Positions 15,625-23,293 of a stretch of DNA of 64,000 bases are shown here, piece after piece (positions within the stretch are counted from its first letter, which is position 1; each line of letters starts with the position of its first letter). The position numbers and the translations under genes were made by a program. Origin of the DNA: Coriobacteriaceae bacterium. Lineage in GTDB: Bacteria > Actinomycetota > Coriobacteriia > Coriobacteriales > Coriobacteriaceae. A model generated the notes under the pieces. That model saw nothing but the letters and a program-made list of their open reading frames with translations, did no database searches and had not been told where the DNA came from. The stretch covers positions 27,402 through 91,401 of the forward strand of contig CABIZD010000008.1 of the NCBI GenBank assembly GCA_902363125.1, given 5' to 3'.

Positions 15625-15695
15625 ATGCCAAAACACCGCCAGCGCCACCGCACGGGGCGCGAGGCGAGCCCCGCACGGGGCGGAAGGAGTGCAAG

Positions 15696-16256
15696 ATGCC
15701 GACCCAACAGCAAGCCAGCAACGTGACCGATCCCGTCGATCCCCCGCAGCCCGCCGCGCCGGCGGAACCCGGCGCCGGCCAAGAGCCCGGCGCGCCGCAG
15801 GAGCCGCCCGCGATCGACTGGAAGGCCGAGGCCGAGCGATTCAAGAAGGAGTCCCGAAAGTGGGAGGCCCGGGCCAAGGAGAACAAGGGCAAGGCCGACC
15901 TGTGGGACGCCCAGGGCGCGCAGGCGCCCACCGTCGAGTCCCTCAACGACGAGCTCAACGACCTGAAGGGCCGCCTCGCCGCGTCCGAGGCCGAGCGCGA
16001 GCGCGAGCGCACGCTCGCCCGCGTGTCGCAGGCCACCGGCGTGCCGGCCGCGCTCATCCACGGCGACGACGAGGAGTCGATGACGGCATCGGCCAAGGCC
16101 GTCGCCGACTTCGCCGAATCGCGCCAGCCGGGCTACCCGCTCGACAAGGGCGGATCCGGCGGAGGCAAGAAAGTGAACAGGGAGTCCATCGAGTCCATCA
16201 AGGACCCCGCCAAGCGCATCATGGCCCGCGCCGCGCACATGGACCTCTACAAGTAA
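15696..16256 (+). CDS. Capsid scaffolding protein
   Basis: 186 residues: a Pro/Ala/Gln-rich start, then W-K-A-E-A-E-R-F-K-K-E-S-R-K-W-E (about 42-57), a long charged coiled coil (L-N-D-E-L-N-D-L-K-G-R-L...), then V-P-A-A-L-I-H-G-D-D and a short C-terminal helix. This is the standard layout of phage scaffolding proteins immediately upstream of the capsid gene. GGAAGGAG precedes ATG 15696. Confidence 0.85.
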   Translation: MPTQQQASNVTDPVDPPQPAAPAEPGAGQEPGAPQEPPAIDWKAEAERFKKESRKWEARAKENKGKADLWDAQGAQAPTVESLNDELNDLKGRLAASEAERERERTLARVSQATGVPAALIHGDDEESMTASAKAVADFAESRQPGYPLDKGGSGGGKKVNRESIESIKDPAKRIMARAAHMDLYK

Positions 16257-16269
16257 GAAAGGGGCAAGC

Positions 16270-17208
16270 ATGCCCGTACCCGCAAACATCTCCGACTCCA
16301 CGGCCATCAACGCCTCGATGGACCAGGAGTTCATCCGCAACTTCGAGGGCGACCTCGACCGCCTGCTCGAGGTCCTCGGCATCTTCGGCGCCGAGACCAT
16401 CGCCGCCGGCACCACGCTCAAGATGCTCAAGGTGACCGGCGAGCTCAACAACTCCAAGACCGCCGGCTCCAAGGAGTCCGCCACCGGCGATACCGCAGTC
16501 CAGCTGGGATCCAGCTCCGGCACCGCCTACGTCGAGGGCGACGAGGTCGCGCTGTCCAAGTTCACCGCCACCTACGAGCCCGTGGGCGAGGCCGAGGCCT
16601 TCCCGTACCGCCGCATGACCACGCACAAGGCGATCCAGCAGTCCGGCTACGTCAACGCCGTGCTCAAGACCGACAAGCACATGGCCTCGCTCGTGCGCCG
16701 CAGCATCGTCTCGCAGTTCTTCTCCTTCCTGCTCAAGGGAACGGGCGCGGCGACCGGCAAGGGCCTGCAGGCATGCGCCGCCGCGGTCGACGCCAAGCTC
16801 GGCAACACCCTCGAGACCAACGGCGACGCCGCCGAGCGCGTCGTGCACTTCATCAACCGAGACGACGCAGCCGACTACCTCGGCAACGCGACCATCACCG
16901 ACCAGAACCTGTTCGGCCTGACCTACCTCGAGAACTTCCTGGGCCTCTCGGGCGTCTTCCTGACCAACCAGGTCGCCAAGGGAACCATGATCGCCACCCC
17001 CGCCGACAACATCCGCATCTTCGGCGTGGACTTCGGCGAGCTCGCGACCTCGGGCCTCACGTACACGGTATCCGACTCCGGCCTGATCGGCGTCGCGCAC
17101 ACCCCGGCGTACGACCACGTGTCGGTCGAGACGAACGTGCTCGCCGGCGCGACGTTCTTCCCCGAGGTGAAGGACTACATCGTGAAGGGAACCATCACGA
17201 CCAAGTAA
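16270..17208 (+). CDS. Major capsid protein
   Basis: 312 residues. Begins with a helical region (M-D-Q-E-F-I-R-N-F-E-G-D-L-D-R-L-L-E), G-T-T-L-K-M-L-K, then a long E-loop-like segment, P-Y-R-R-M-T-T-H-K-A, and ends with strands (T-Y-T-V-S-D-S-G-L-I-G-V-A-H and F-F-P-E-V-K-D-Y-I). This matches HK97-fold capsid proteins of the type placed after scaffold genes. AAGGGGC lies before the ATG. Confidence 0.88.
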   Translation: MPVPANISDSTAINASMDQEFIRNFEGDLDRLLEVLGIFGAETIAAGTTLKMLKVTGELNNSKTAGSKESATGDTAVQLGSSSGTAYVEGDEVALSKFTATYEPVGEAEAFPYRRMTTHKAIQQSGYVNAVLKTDKHMASLVRRSIVSQFFSFLLKGTGAATGKGLQACAAAVDAKLGNTLETNGDAAERVVHFINRDDAADYLGNATITDQNLFGLTYLENFLGLSGVFLTNQVAKGTMIATPADNIRIFGVDFGELATSGLTYTVSDSGLIGVAHTPAYDHVSVETNVLAGATFFPEVKDYIVKGTITTK

Positions 17209-17218
17209 GGAGGCCACC

Positions 17219-17638
17219 GTGGACGAATACTCGTTCGCGACGGTCGACGAGTACCGCATCGACACCGGCGACGCGGCGACCCCCGACGAGCGCGTGGCCG
17301 CCGAGCTGTCGCGGCAGAGCGCGAAGCTCCGCGCGACGCTCGGCATCGGCCGGGCGCGCACCCTGGAGGGGGACGCGGCGGCGCTGGCGCGGGACCTCGT
17401 GACCGACGCGGCCCGCAAGAAGCTCGTGCAGCCGGCCTGCGCGCCCATGGGCGTGGAGGACCTCACCGGCGTCTCGCAGTCGAGCTTCACGGCCAACGGG
17501 TTCCAGGGGAGCTTCACCTTCCAGAACCCGAGCGGAACGGCCTACTTCGACCGCTCGACCCTCACCGCGCTCAAGAGGCTCCTCGGGCGCGGCCAGCGCA
17601 TCGGCACCGTGTGCCCGAGCTACGGGGGCAGGCCGTGA
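17219..17638 (+). CDS. Head-tail connector (gp6-like)
   Basis: 139 residues from GTG 17219 after TAAGGAGG. N-terminal helices (V-D-E-Y-R-I-D-T-G-D, A-A-E-L-S-R-Q-S-A-K-L-R) followed by a beta-rich C-terminus (S-F-T-F-Q-N-P-S-G-T-A-Y-F). Position after the capsid gene and this helical plan fit the adaptor that docks below the portal. Confidence 0.7.
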   Translation: MDEYSFATVDEYRIDTGDAATPDERVAAELSRQSAKLRATLGIGRARTLEGDAAALARDLVTDAARKKLVQPACAPMGVEDLTGVSQSSFTANGFQGSFTFQNPSGTAYFDRSTLTALKRLLGRGQRIGTVCPSYGGRP

Positions 17639-17988
17639 TGGGCGAGGAGGTGACGGTGCTGTCGAGCACGGTGACGGGCAGGGACGCCATGGGCGAGCCC
17701 ACCGTCGAGTGGGAGGCCACCGTCGTCCCGGGATGCCTCGTGCGGCCCCTGGCCGGCTCGGACGCGGGGGACGCCGCCCGGCCGGACGGCATCGAGGCGA
17801 GCTACTCCATCGCGTTCCCCAAGACGTACGCGGGGCCGCCGCTGGCGCGCTGCCGCATCGCCCTGACGGGGCGCGGCATGCCCGCCGACCCCGACACCGC
17901 GCTGCTGGTCGTCGGCTACCCCGACATCACGGACCCCTGCCCCACGGCGTGGAACATGACGGCGACGGCGGGGAGGGCCCATGGCTGA
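17638..17988 (+). CDS. Head-tail joining/stopper protein
   Basis: 116 residues; ATG overlaps the previous stop (TGATG). Beta-rich (E-E-V-T-V-L-S-S-T-V-T-G-R-D, W-E-A-T-V-V-P-G-C-L-V), like SPP1 gp16/HK97 gp9-type stoppers that prevent DNA leakage. The assignment is mainly by gene order. Confidence 0.65.
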   Translation: MGEEVTVLSSTVTGRDAMGEPTVEWEATVVPGCLVRPLAGSDAGDAARPDGIEASYSIAFPKTYAGPPLARCRIALTGRGMPADPDTALLVVGYPDITDPCPTAWNMTATAGRAHG

Positions 17989-18304
17989 CAAGATCAAGTT
18001 CGGGCGCTTCGTCCACAGCGACGCGGGCGTCATCGCCGTCACGAAGGGCGCGGGAGTCCGCACCTTGGTGGCGGTCGAGACCGCCCGCCTCACGGCGAGG
18101 GCCAACGCCGCGGCCGCGTCGCGCCACGTGCCGTCGGGTTACCGCAGGTCCCTCGAGAGGCTCCATCCCGGGGCCTTCGACGGCGACCCCTACGTGGGCG
18201 TCGTCAAGTCGGGCTCCTGCGACACGCTCGGCGTCGTCCGCGCCGCGACCCCGGCCGGCGCATTCGACCAGAACCGCAACCACACCCTCGACCACCTGCT
18301 CTAA
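17981..18304 (+). CDS. HK97 gp10-like minor tail/head-tail protein (107 aa)
   Basis: Overlaps the preceding gene by 8 bases. An N-terminal strand pair is followed by a helix with many Ala and a Y-R-R-S-L-E-R segment, then V-G-V-V-K-S-G-S. Size and position between stopper and tail completion protein fit gp10-family proteins. Confidence 0.55.
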   Translation: MADKIKFGRFVHSDAGVIAVTKGAGVRTLVAVETARLTARANAAAASRHVPSGYRRSLERLHPGAFDGDPYVGVVKSGSCDTLGVVRAATPAGAFDQNRNHTLDHLL

Positions 18305-18313
18305 GGAGGGACC

Positions 18314-18682
18314 GTGCCGAGACTCAACGTGATGGGCGAGCTCAGGGCGATCCTCGAGTCCTCCCTGGGCGGCGTGCCCGTGCGGATCGACCTGCCCGGG
18401 GAACGGCCGGGTACCGTCGCCGTGGTCCGCCGGTGCGGGGGCGCGCGGCAGGACGCCCTCATCGACTCGCCCCAGGTGGAGGTGCTCATGTGGGCCCCGA
18501 CAGAGGCCAAGGCCGAGGAGCTCGCGGAGCTCGTGGGCGACGCGATGTCGCACCTGCCGTTCGCGCGGGGCTTCTGCGCCTGCGAGGAGCTCGAGATGCG
18601 GACCGACTACGACTACCTCGCCCGGTCCCCGCGCTGGTACGCGCTGTACCGACTGAAGACATACCAACCGAAAGAAGGATAA
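18314..18682 (+). CDS. Tail completion/terminator protein
   Basis: 122 residues from GTG 18314 after AAGGAGG. Alpha/beta pattern (E-L-R-A-I-L-E-S, V-A-V-V-R-R-C-G-G, A-E-E-L-A-E-L-V-G-D-A-M, Y-D-Y-L-A-R) matches tail terminator proteins placed just before the tail tube gene. It caps the tail and binds the head connector. Confidence 0.7.
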   Translation: MPRLNVMGELRAILESSLGGVPVRIDLPGERPGTVAVVRRCGGARQDALIDSPQVEVLMWAPTEAKAEELAELVGDAMSHLPFARGFCACEELEMRTDYDYLARSPRWYALYRLKTYQPKEG

Positions 18683-19315
18683 ATGGCATCTAACAACGAG
18701 GAGAACAAGATCGCCCTCGCCTCCGAGGACGCGACCCCCGCAAACGACATCGACCCCTCGCTCGTCACCACCGGCTCGCCCGTCGAGGGCGGCTGCGTGT
18801 ACACGAGCTTCAAGTCCAACCCGACGCTCCCGACCGACGCCGCGACCAAGATCTCCACGCTCACCGACCTCGTGTCGCTGGGCGACCTGTCGCCCGACGG
18901 CTTCACGGCCTCCAAGAGCGTGACGGTCAACGAGTTCAAGGGCTGGCACCAGTCCATCGTGCTCACCAAGGTCTCCGAGGAGAAGCACCAGTACAAGATG
19001 GTCTTCATCGAGTCCGTCCGCTCCTCCGTCGCCAAGCTGCGCTACGGCGCCGGCAACGTCGAGACGAACGAGGACGGAACGTTCAGCCACATCAAGGTCA
19101 TCGCCAACTCCGACGTGCGCGTCCCGCTCGTCATCGACGAGCTCGAGGACACGGGCAACCTGCGCCGCACCGTCATCCCGCGCATCTCCATCGACTCCTA
19201 CGACGACGTCGAGCACAAGCCCGGCGGCCTGGTCCAGTACGGCTTCACCTTCACGGTCCTCAAGACCGCGGGCAAGCCGCTGTTCGACATCTACCGCGCA
19301 AAGCCCGCCGCGTAG
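18683..19315 (+). CDS. Major tail tube protein
   Basis: 210 residues: beta-rich, with S-L-G-D-L-S-P-D-G, strands around V-T-V-N-E-F-K-G-W, F-I-E-S-V-R-S-S-V-A-K-L-R-Y-G and a C-terminal G-F-T-F-T-V-L-K. It lies between the tail terminator and tail chaperone genes, where the tube protein is always found. Followed by a strong terminator that would limit read-through into chaperone genes and so favour tube-protein excess. Confidence 0.85.
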   Translation: MASNNEENKIALASEDATPANDIDPSLVTTGSPVEGGCVYTSFKSNPTLPTDAATKISTLTDLVSLGDLSPDGFTASKSVTVNEFKGWHQSIVLTKVSEEKHQYKMVFIESVRSSVAKLRYGAGNVETNEDGTFSHIKVIANSDVRVPLVIDELEDTGNLRRTVIPRISIDSYDDVEHKPGGLVQYGFTFTVLKTAGKPLFDIYRAKPAA

Positions 19316-19337
19316 GCGAAGGCGACATAACGAGACC

Positions 19338-19366
19338 GCCGCCCCGGCACTGCCGGGGCGGCCCTT
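19338..19366 (+). terminator. Terminator after tail tube gene
   Basis: A perfect 11-bp stem (19338-19348 with 19352-19362), three-base loop, followed by CTTTATC. Probably partial termination between tube and chaperone genes. Confidence 0.75.
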
Positions 19367-19381
19367 TATCTGGGAGGAAAG

Positions 19382-19771
19382 ATGAACAAGGATTACCTGG
19401 CAATGATGGATGAGGGCGAGCTCGAGGCCTACGCAAAGGTCCTCGGCTTCACGACCGCGGCTGCGCAGACGGCTGCTGACAAGGTGAAGCTCATCGAGCA
19501 GAAGCGAGGACGCTGCGCCGAGCTGACCGTTCTCGGCATCGCCATGAGCATCCCCGTCAAGCGCGCGCACGACCGCCGCTTCATCGACGCCATGAACAAG
19601 GAGGACCGCACGACCGAGGAGCTCGACGGGGCGTTCCGCTTCCTCCTCGGCGACGAGCAGTACGAGAGCCTCATGGAGGCCGTGACCGAGGACGACGGCA
19701 CGCAGGACGACGACGCGCTGGGCTACGCATACAACAAGCTGCTCTACTCGGCCGAACTAAAAAACTTCTAG
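19382..19771 (+). CDS. Tail assembly chaperone, short form (gpG-like)
   Basis: 129 residues, helical and acidic, ending ...GYAYNKLLYSAELKNF. GGGAGGAAAG precedes the ATG. The last codons CTA AAA AAC contain a canonical slippery heptamer, so a fraction of ribosomes continues in the -1 frame to give the long form. The chaperone coats the tape measure protein during tail assembly. Confidence 0.85.
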   Translation: MNKDYLAMMDEGELEAYAKVLGFTTAAAQTAADKVKLIEQKRGRCAELTVLGIAMSIPVKRAHDRRFIDAMNKEDRTTEELDGAFRFLLGDEQYESLMEAVTEDDGTQDDDALGYAYNKLLYSAELKNF

Positions 19772-20139
19772 AGCTCGCCGACCTCGAGGAACGTCACCTG
19801 CCCCTGCTCAGGCACGACTTCAGGGCCTACTACGGCTGCTGCTACGACGAGGTCGGCGCCGCCGAGGCGTACGACCTCGTGAGGACGCTGCCGGACGGGT
19901 CGCTCACCGTGGCGGCACTCCACCCGGAGCGCAGCTGGACGCAGGAGCGGCAATCGGCGGCCGACATCGTAGACAGCGTCTACGCGGCGGCGACCGCGCT
20001 GTGCGGCGGCAAGGCATCGGAAGCCCCGAGGGTGCCCCGCCCGCGGGACGTGGCCGCCGCCGGCGCCGCGGCAGAGCGCGCGGCGTCGGTGCGCGCCCGC
20101 ATCGAGAACACCGAGTGGGCGGAGGTGACGGATGGCTGA
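19382..20139 (+). CDS. Tail assembly chaperone, -1 frameshift form (gpGT-like)
   Basis: After slippage at 19759-19765 the -1 frame is open from 19765 to the TGA at 20137-20139, adding 124 residues (LLELADLEERHLPLLRHDFR..., ...AYDLVRTLPDGS...). The fusion of about 252 residues matches the gpGT arrangement of siphoviruses. The extension has no start codon or ribosome binding site near its beginning, and ends overlapping the tape measure start, which supports frameshifting over a separate gene. Confidence 0.85.
19759..19765 (+). promoter_or_regulatory. Programmed -1 ribosomal frameshift site
   Basis: A AAA AAC spans 19759-19765 in the frame X XXY YYZ of the chaperone gene, six bases before its stop (TAG 19769-19771 begins four bases after). 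This heptamer is among the most efficient bacterial -1 slippery sequences. Confidence 0.88.
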
Positions 20140-23100
20140 GATCGGACGCGCGGACCTGCTGATCGTCCCCAGGTTCGACAACCTCACCAAGTCGGTCGAG
20201 TCCGCGCTCGGCAAGTGCGAGGGGCAGGCGAGCAAGTCCGGCTCAAGCCTCGGCAAGAGCACCGGCTCCGGGTTCGGGAAGGGGCTGGCCGGCTCCGGCG
20301 CGATGATAGGCGCCTTCTCGACGCTCACGTCGAAGGCCATGGACTCCATCTCGTCCCATGTCGGGTCGGCGATCAGCCGCTTCGACACGCTCAACAACTA
20401 CCCGAAGGTCATGCAGTCCCTCGGGTACTCCGCCGATTCCGCCAACGCGTCTATCGGCAAGATGTCCGACCGCCTGTCGACCCTTCCCACCAGGCTCGAC
20501 GACATGGTCTCGGTCGTCCAGGGCATCACCGCCACGGTCGGCGACCTCGACAAGGCCACCGACGTCGGCCTCGCGCTCAACGACATGCTCATCGCCTCGG
20601 GCAGCTCGACCCAGCTGTGCTCGGCGGCGATGGAGCAGTTCCGCCAGATCCTCTCCAAGGGCAAGCCCGAGATGGAGGACTGGCGCTCGCTGACGACGGC
20701 CGCGCCGGGCCAGATGGACCAGCTCGCGAAATCCATGCTCGGACCCACGGCAAACGCCAACGACCTGTACGCCGCGCTCGGCGGCGGGGGCAAGGACCCG
20801 ACCATCACGCTCGACCAGCTCATGGACAAGATGGTCGAGCTCGACACACAGGGCGGCGCGAGCTTCGCGTCCTTCAAGGACCAGGCCGAGACCGCCGCCG
20901 GCGGCGTCCAGACGAGCGTCCAGAACATGTCGAACGCCGTCACGAAGGGCGTCACCGGCACGCTCGAGTCGATCGGCAGGAACAACATCGCCGGGGTGCT
21001 CAATGACGCGAAGGGCGCCGTGAACGGCTTCTTCAAGGTCGTCAACGGCGGAGTCTCCGCGTCGATGCCCCTGGTCAAGCAACTCTACGGCGGGTTCAAG
21101 GGCCTGGCGCCCGAGATCGTCTCGGGTGCGGCAGGCATCGCGGCATGGCAGAAGGCGGTGCCCGTCCTCTCCGGCGTCGCGAGCGGCGTGGGCAAGGCCA
21201 CCGAGGCCTTCAAGCTCGCCCGCGGGGGCGCAGGCACGTTCGCCGAGTCGCTCGAGGCGGTGGGCATCGGCTTCAACCCGGTCGCGATCGGCTGCACCGT
21301 CGCGGCCGCCGGCATCGGCATACTCATCGAGAAGCAGGTCGAGTGGCAGGCCCGCACCGACGCGCTCAACAAGGCCACGACCGGCCTGGTCGACGCGGCC
21401 TCTAACACCGTGGCGCTCGAGTCCTACGCCGGCAGGGTCGAGAACGTGGGCAAGAAGTCCTCTTTCTCGGCGATGTCCGTCGACGAGCTCGCCGAGTCGA
21501 TCGGCAAGCACGTCGACGCCATGAACGAGAACACGAGGGCCGCCGAGTCGCAGATCGCGCAGCTCAACACCGCGCAGCAGATCATCGACAACTACGCCGG
21601 CAAGACCGACCTGTCCACCGACGCCCAGGGCAGGCTCACGTGGGCGCTGCAGCTGCTCAACGATCAGCTCGGGCTCAACATCTCGGCGCAGGACGTGGCG
21701 AACGGGCAGTACGTCGACGCGGACGGCAACGTCAAGAACCTCAAGCAGTCCATCGACGAGCTCGTCGCCTCCAAGAAGAAGGACGCCGAGGTGAGCGCCC
21801 TCACAGCAAACCTCACCGAGGCGTACCAGGCGCAGTCCGAGGCGGCCGACACGCTCGCCTCCAAGACGAAGCCCTACCAGGACCGCCTCAAGGAGCTGGC
21901 GAGGAGCTACCCGGAGCTCACCAAGGGCGAGCTCGAGGCGCTCGCCTGCACCGAGAAGGTCGGCAGGGAGTACAACGAGGCGAAGAAGCAGTTCGACTCC
22001 GCCTCGGAGAGCATCGACGCGCTCAACGGCAAGCTCGGCGACGCGAGCCTGACCACGCAGGAGGCCGGCAGCACCTTCGAGCACTTCGCCCAGGCGCAGC
22101 TCACGCTCTTCCAGGCACAGCTCTCGGCCAACGGCGAGACCCTGTCCGCCATCTCCGGCTCGCTCACGCAGCTCGGCGTCGACACCGAGCAGCTGGCGAG
22201 CCTCAGCGACGACCAGCTCGCCAGGCTGGCGCAGGACTACGACGGCACCGCCCGCTCCATCGTCGACGACCTCGACGGGTGGGGCGTCTCGATGGACGAG
22301 GGCGCCGCCTCGACGGTCCGCGCGGCGAGCCAGATCCAGGCCGCGCTCGAGGACATGGGCGGCAAGCTCAAGAAGGCGTTCTCGAAGGAGAACATCGACT
22401 TCGGCGCGTTCTCGGACGCCTGCGCCGCGGCCGGCGTGTCGACCGAGACGCTCAACAGCATCGGCTCCGCCAACCTCGCCGCGCTCGCCAGCAACTTCAA
22501 CGGCAACATCGACCAGATGGTCTGGGCCGTCCAGAACTACAACGCGCAGCCCATCGTCGACAAGAACGGCAACGTGACCGTCGACCAGGCCCAGCTCATG
22601 GACGCCCAGGGCAACGTGTACACCTGGAACGGCTCGCAGCTGATGGACAAGAGCGGCGTCGTCGACGTGAGCGTCGGCGACCTGCGCGACGCCCAGGGCA
22701 ACCTCGTGACCTGGAACGGCACGGCGCTCCAGTCCAAGAGCGCCAAGACAAAGGTCGACAAGAAGGAAGTCGACAAGGCGCAGACCTCGGTGGACAAGCT
22801 CAACGGCACCAAGCTCAAGAGCAAGGAGATGACCGCCAAGGCGAGCTACGGGACGCTGCCGAAGTGCCAGTCCGCCATGCAGGCGGTGATGAACGAGCCG
22901 TTCCACTCAAGGTCGGCGACGATCACCACGACCTACGTGACCGTCAACAGGACACGCAACGAGAAGGCCGCCGGCGGCATACGCCATGCCGAGGGGGGCA
23001 TCCGCATGCACGCGCACGGCGCCATCGTCGACGCGCCGGTGACCGGCTACCCGCTCGACTGGGTGGGCGAGGACGGCGCCGAGGCCATCGTGCCGCTCAC

Positions 23101-23290
23101 GAACCGCAGGTATTCCGAGCCGTTCGCGGCGACCCTCGCCGAGCAGATGGCGCGGCTCGGCGGCCAGCGCGGCGACGTCTACAACATCTACCTCGACGGG
23201 TCGGCCCTCGAGGTCGACGAGCGCGTCGCGGAGGCGCTCAGGGCGCTGGTCTCCGAACTCAAGAGGACCGTCAGGACCGGAAGGGGGTAG
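20132..23290 (+). CDS. Tape measure protein
   Basis: 1052 residues; the ATG overlaps the frameshift product. Features: N-terminal Gly-rich region with G-L-A-G-S-G-A-M-I-G, a tape-measure domain with S-A-A-M-E-Q-F-R-Q-I-L-S-K-G and Q-M-D-Q-L-A-K-S-M-L-G (about 165-205), hydrophobic segments near 330-400, long coiled coils, and a C-terminal G-G-I-R-H-A-E-G-G-I-R...E-D-G-A-E-A-I-V-P-L-T block. Its length sets tail length. No lytic transglycosylase or peptidase domain is evident. Confidence 0.93.
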   Translation: MAEIGRADLLIVPRFDNLTKSVESALGKCEGQASKSGSSLGKSTGSGFGKGLAGSGAMIGAFSTLTSKAMDSISSHVGSAISRFDTLNNYPKVMQSLGYSADSANASIGKMSDRLSTLPTRLDDMVSVVQGITATVGDLDKATDVGLALNDMLIASGSSTQLCSAAMEQFRQILSKGKPEMEDWRSLTTAAPGQMDQLAKSMLGPTANANDLYAALGGGGKDPTITLDQLMDKMVELDTQGGASFASFKDQAETAAGGVQTSVQNMSNAVTKGVTGTLESIGRNNIAGVLNDAKGAVNGFFKVVNGGVSASMPLVKQLYGGFKGLAPEIVSGAAGIAAWQKAVPVLSGVASGVGKATEAFKLARGGAGTFAESLEAVGIGFNPVAIGCTVAAAGIGILIEKQVEWQARTDALNKATTGLVDAASNTVALESYAGRVENVGKKSSFSAMSVDELAESIGKHVDAMNENTRAAESQIAQLNTAQQIIDNYAGKTDLSTDAQGRLTWALQLLNDQLGLNISAQDVANGQYVDADGNVKNLKQSIDELVASKKKDAEVSALTANLTEAYQAQSEAADTLASKTKPYQDRLKELARSYPELTKGELEALACTEKVGREYNEAKKQFDSASESIDALNGKLGDASLTTQEAGSTFEHFAQAQLTLFQAQLSANGETLSAISGSLTQLGVDTEQLASLSDDQLARLAQDYDGTARSIVDDLDGWGVSMDEGAASTVRAASQIQAALEDMGGKLKKAFSKENIDFGAFSDACAAAGVSTETLNSIGSANLAALASNFNGNIDQMVWAVQNYNAQPIVDKNGNVTVDQAQLMDAQGNVYTWNGSQLMDKSGVVDVSVGDLRDAQGNLVTWNGTALQSKSAKTKVDKKEVDKAQTSVDKLNGTKLKSKEMTAKASYGTLPKCQSAMQAVMNEPFHSRSATITTTYVTVNRTRNEKAAGGIRHAEGGIRMHAHGAIVDAPVTGYPLDWVGEDGAEAIVPLTNRRYSEPFAATLAEQMARLGGQRGDVYNIYLDGSALEVDERVAEALRALVSELKRTVRTGRG

Positions 23291-23293
23291 CAG

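Noticed and set aside
14475..16523. 682-residue minus-strand open frame
   Set aside because: Antisense to head genes, no plausible signals.
20243..22906. 887-residue minus-strand open frame
   Set aside because: Antisense shadow of the tape measure gene, no RBS or domain features.
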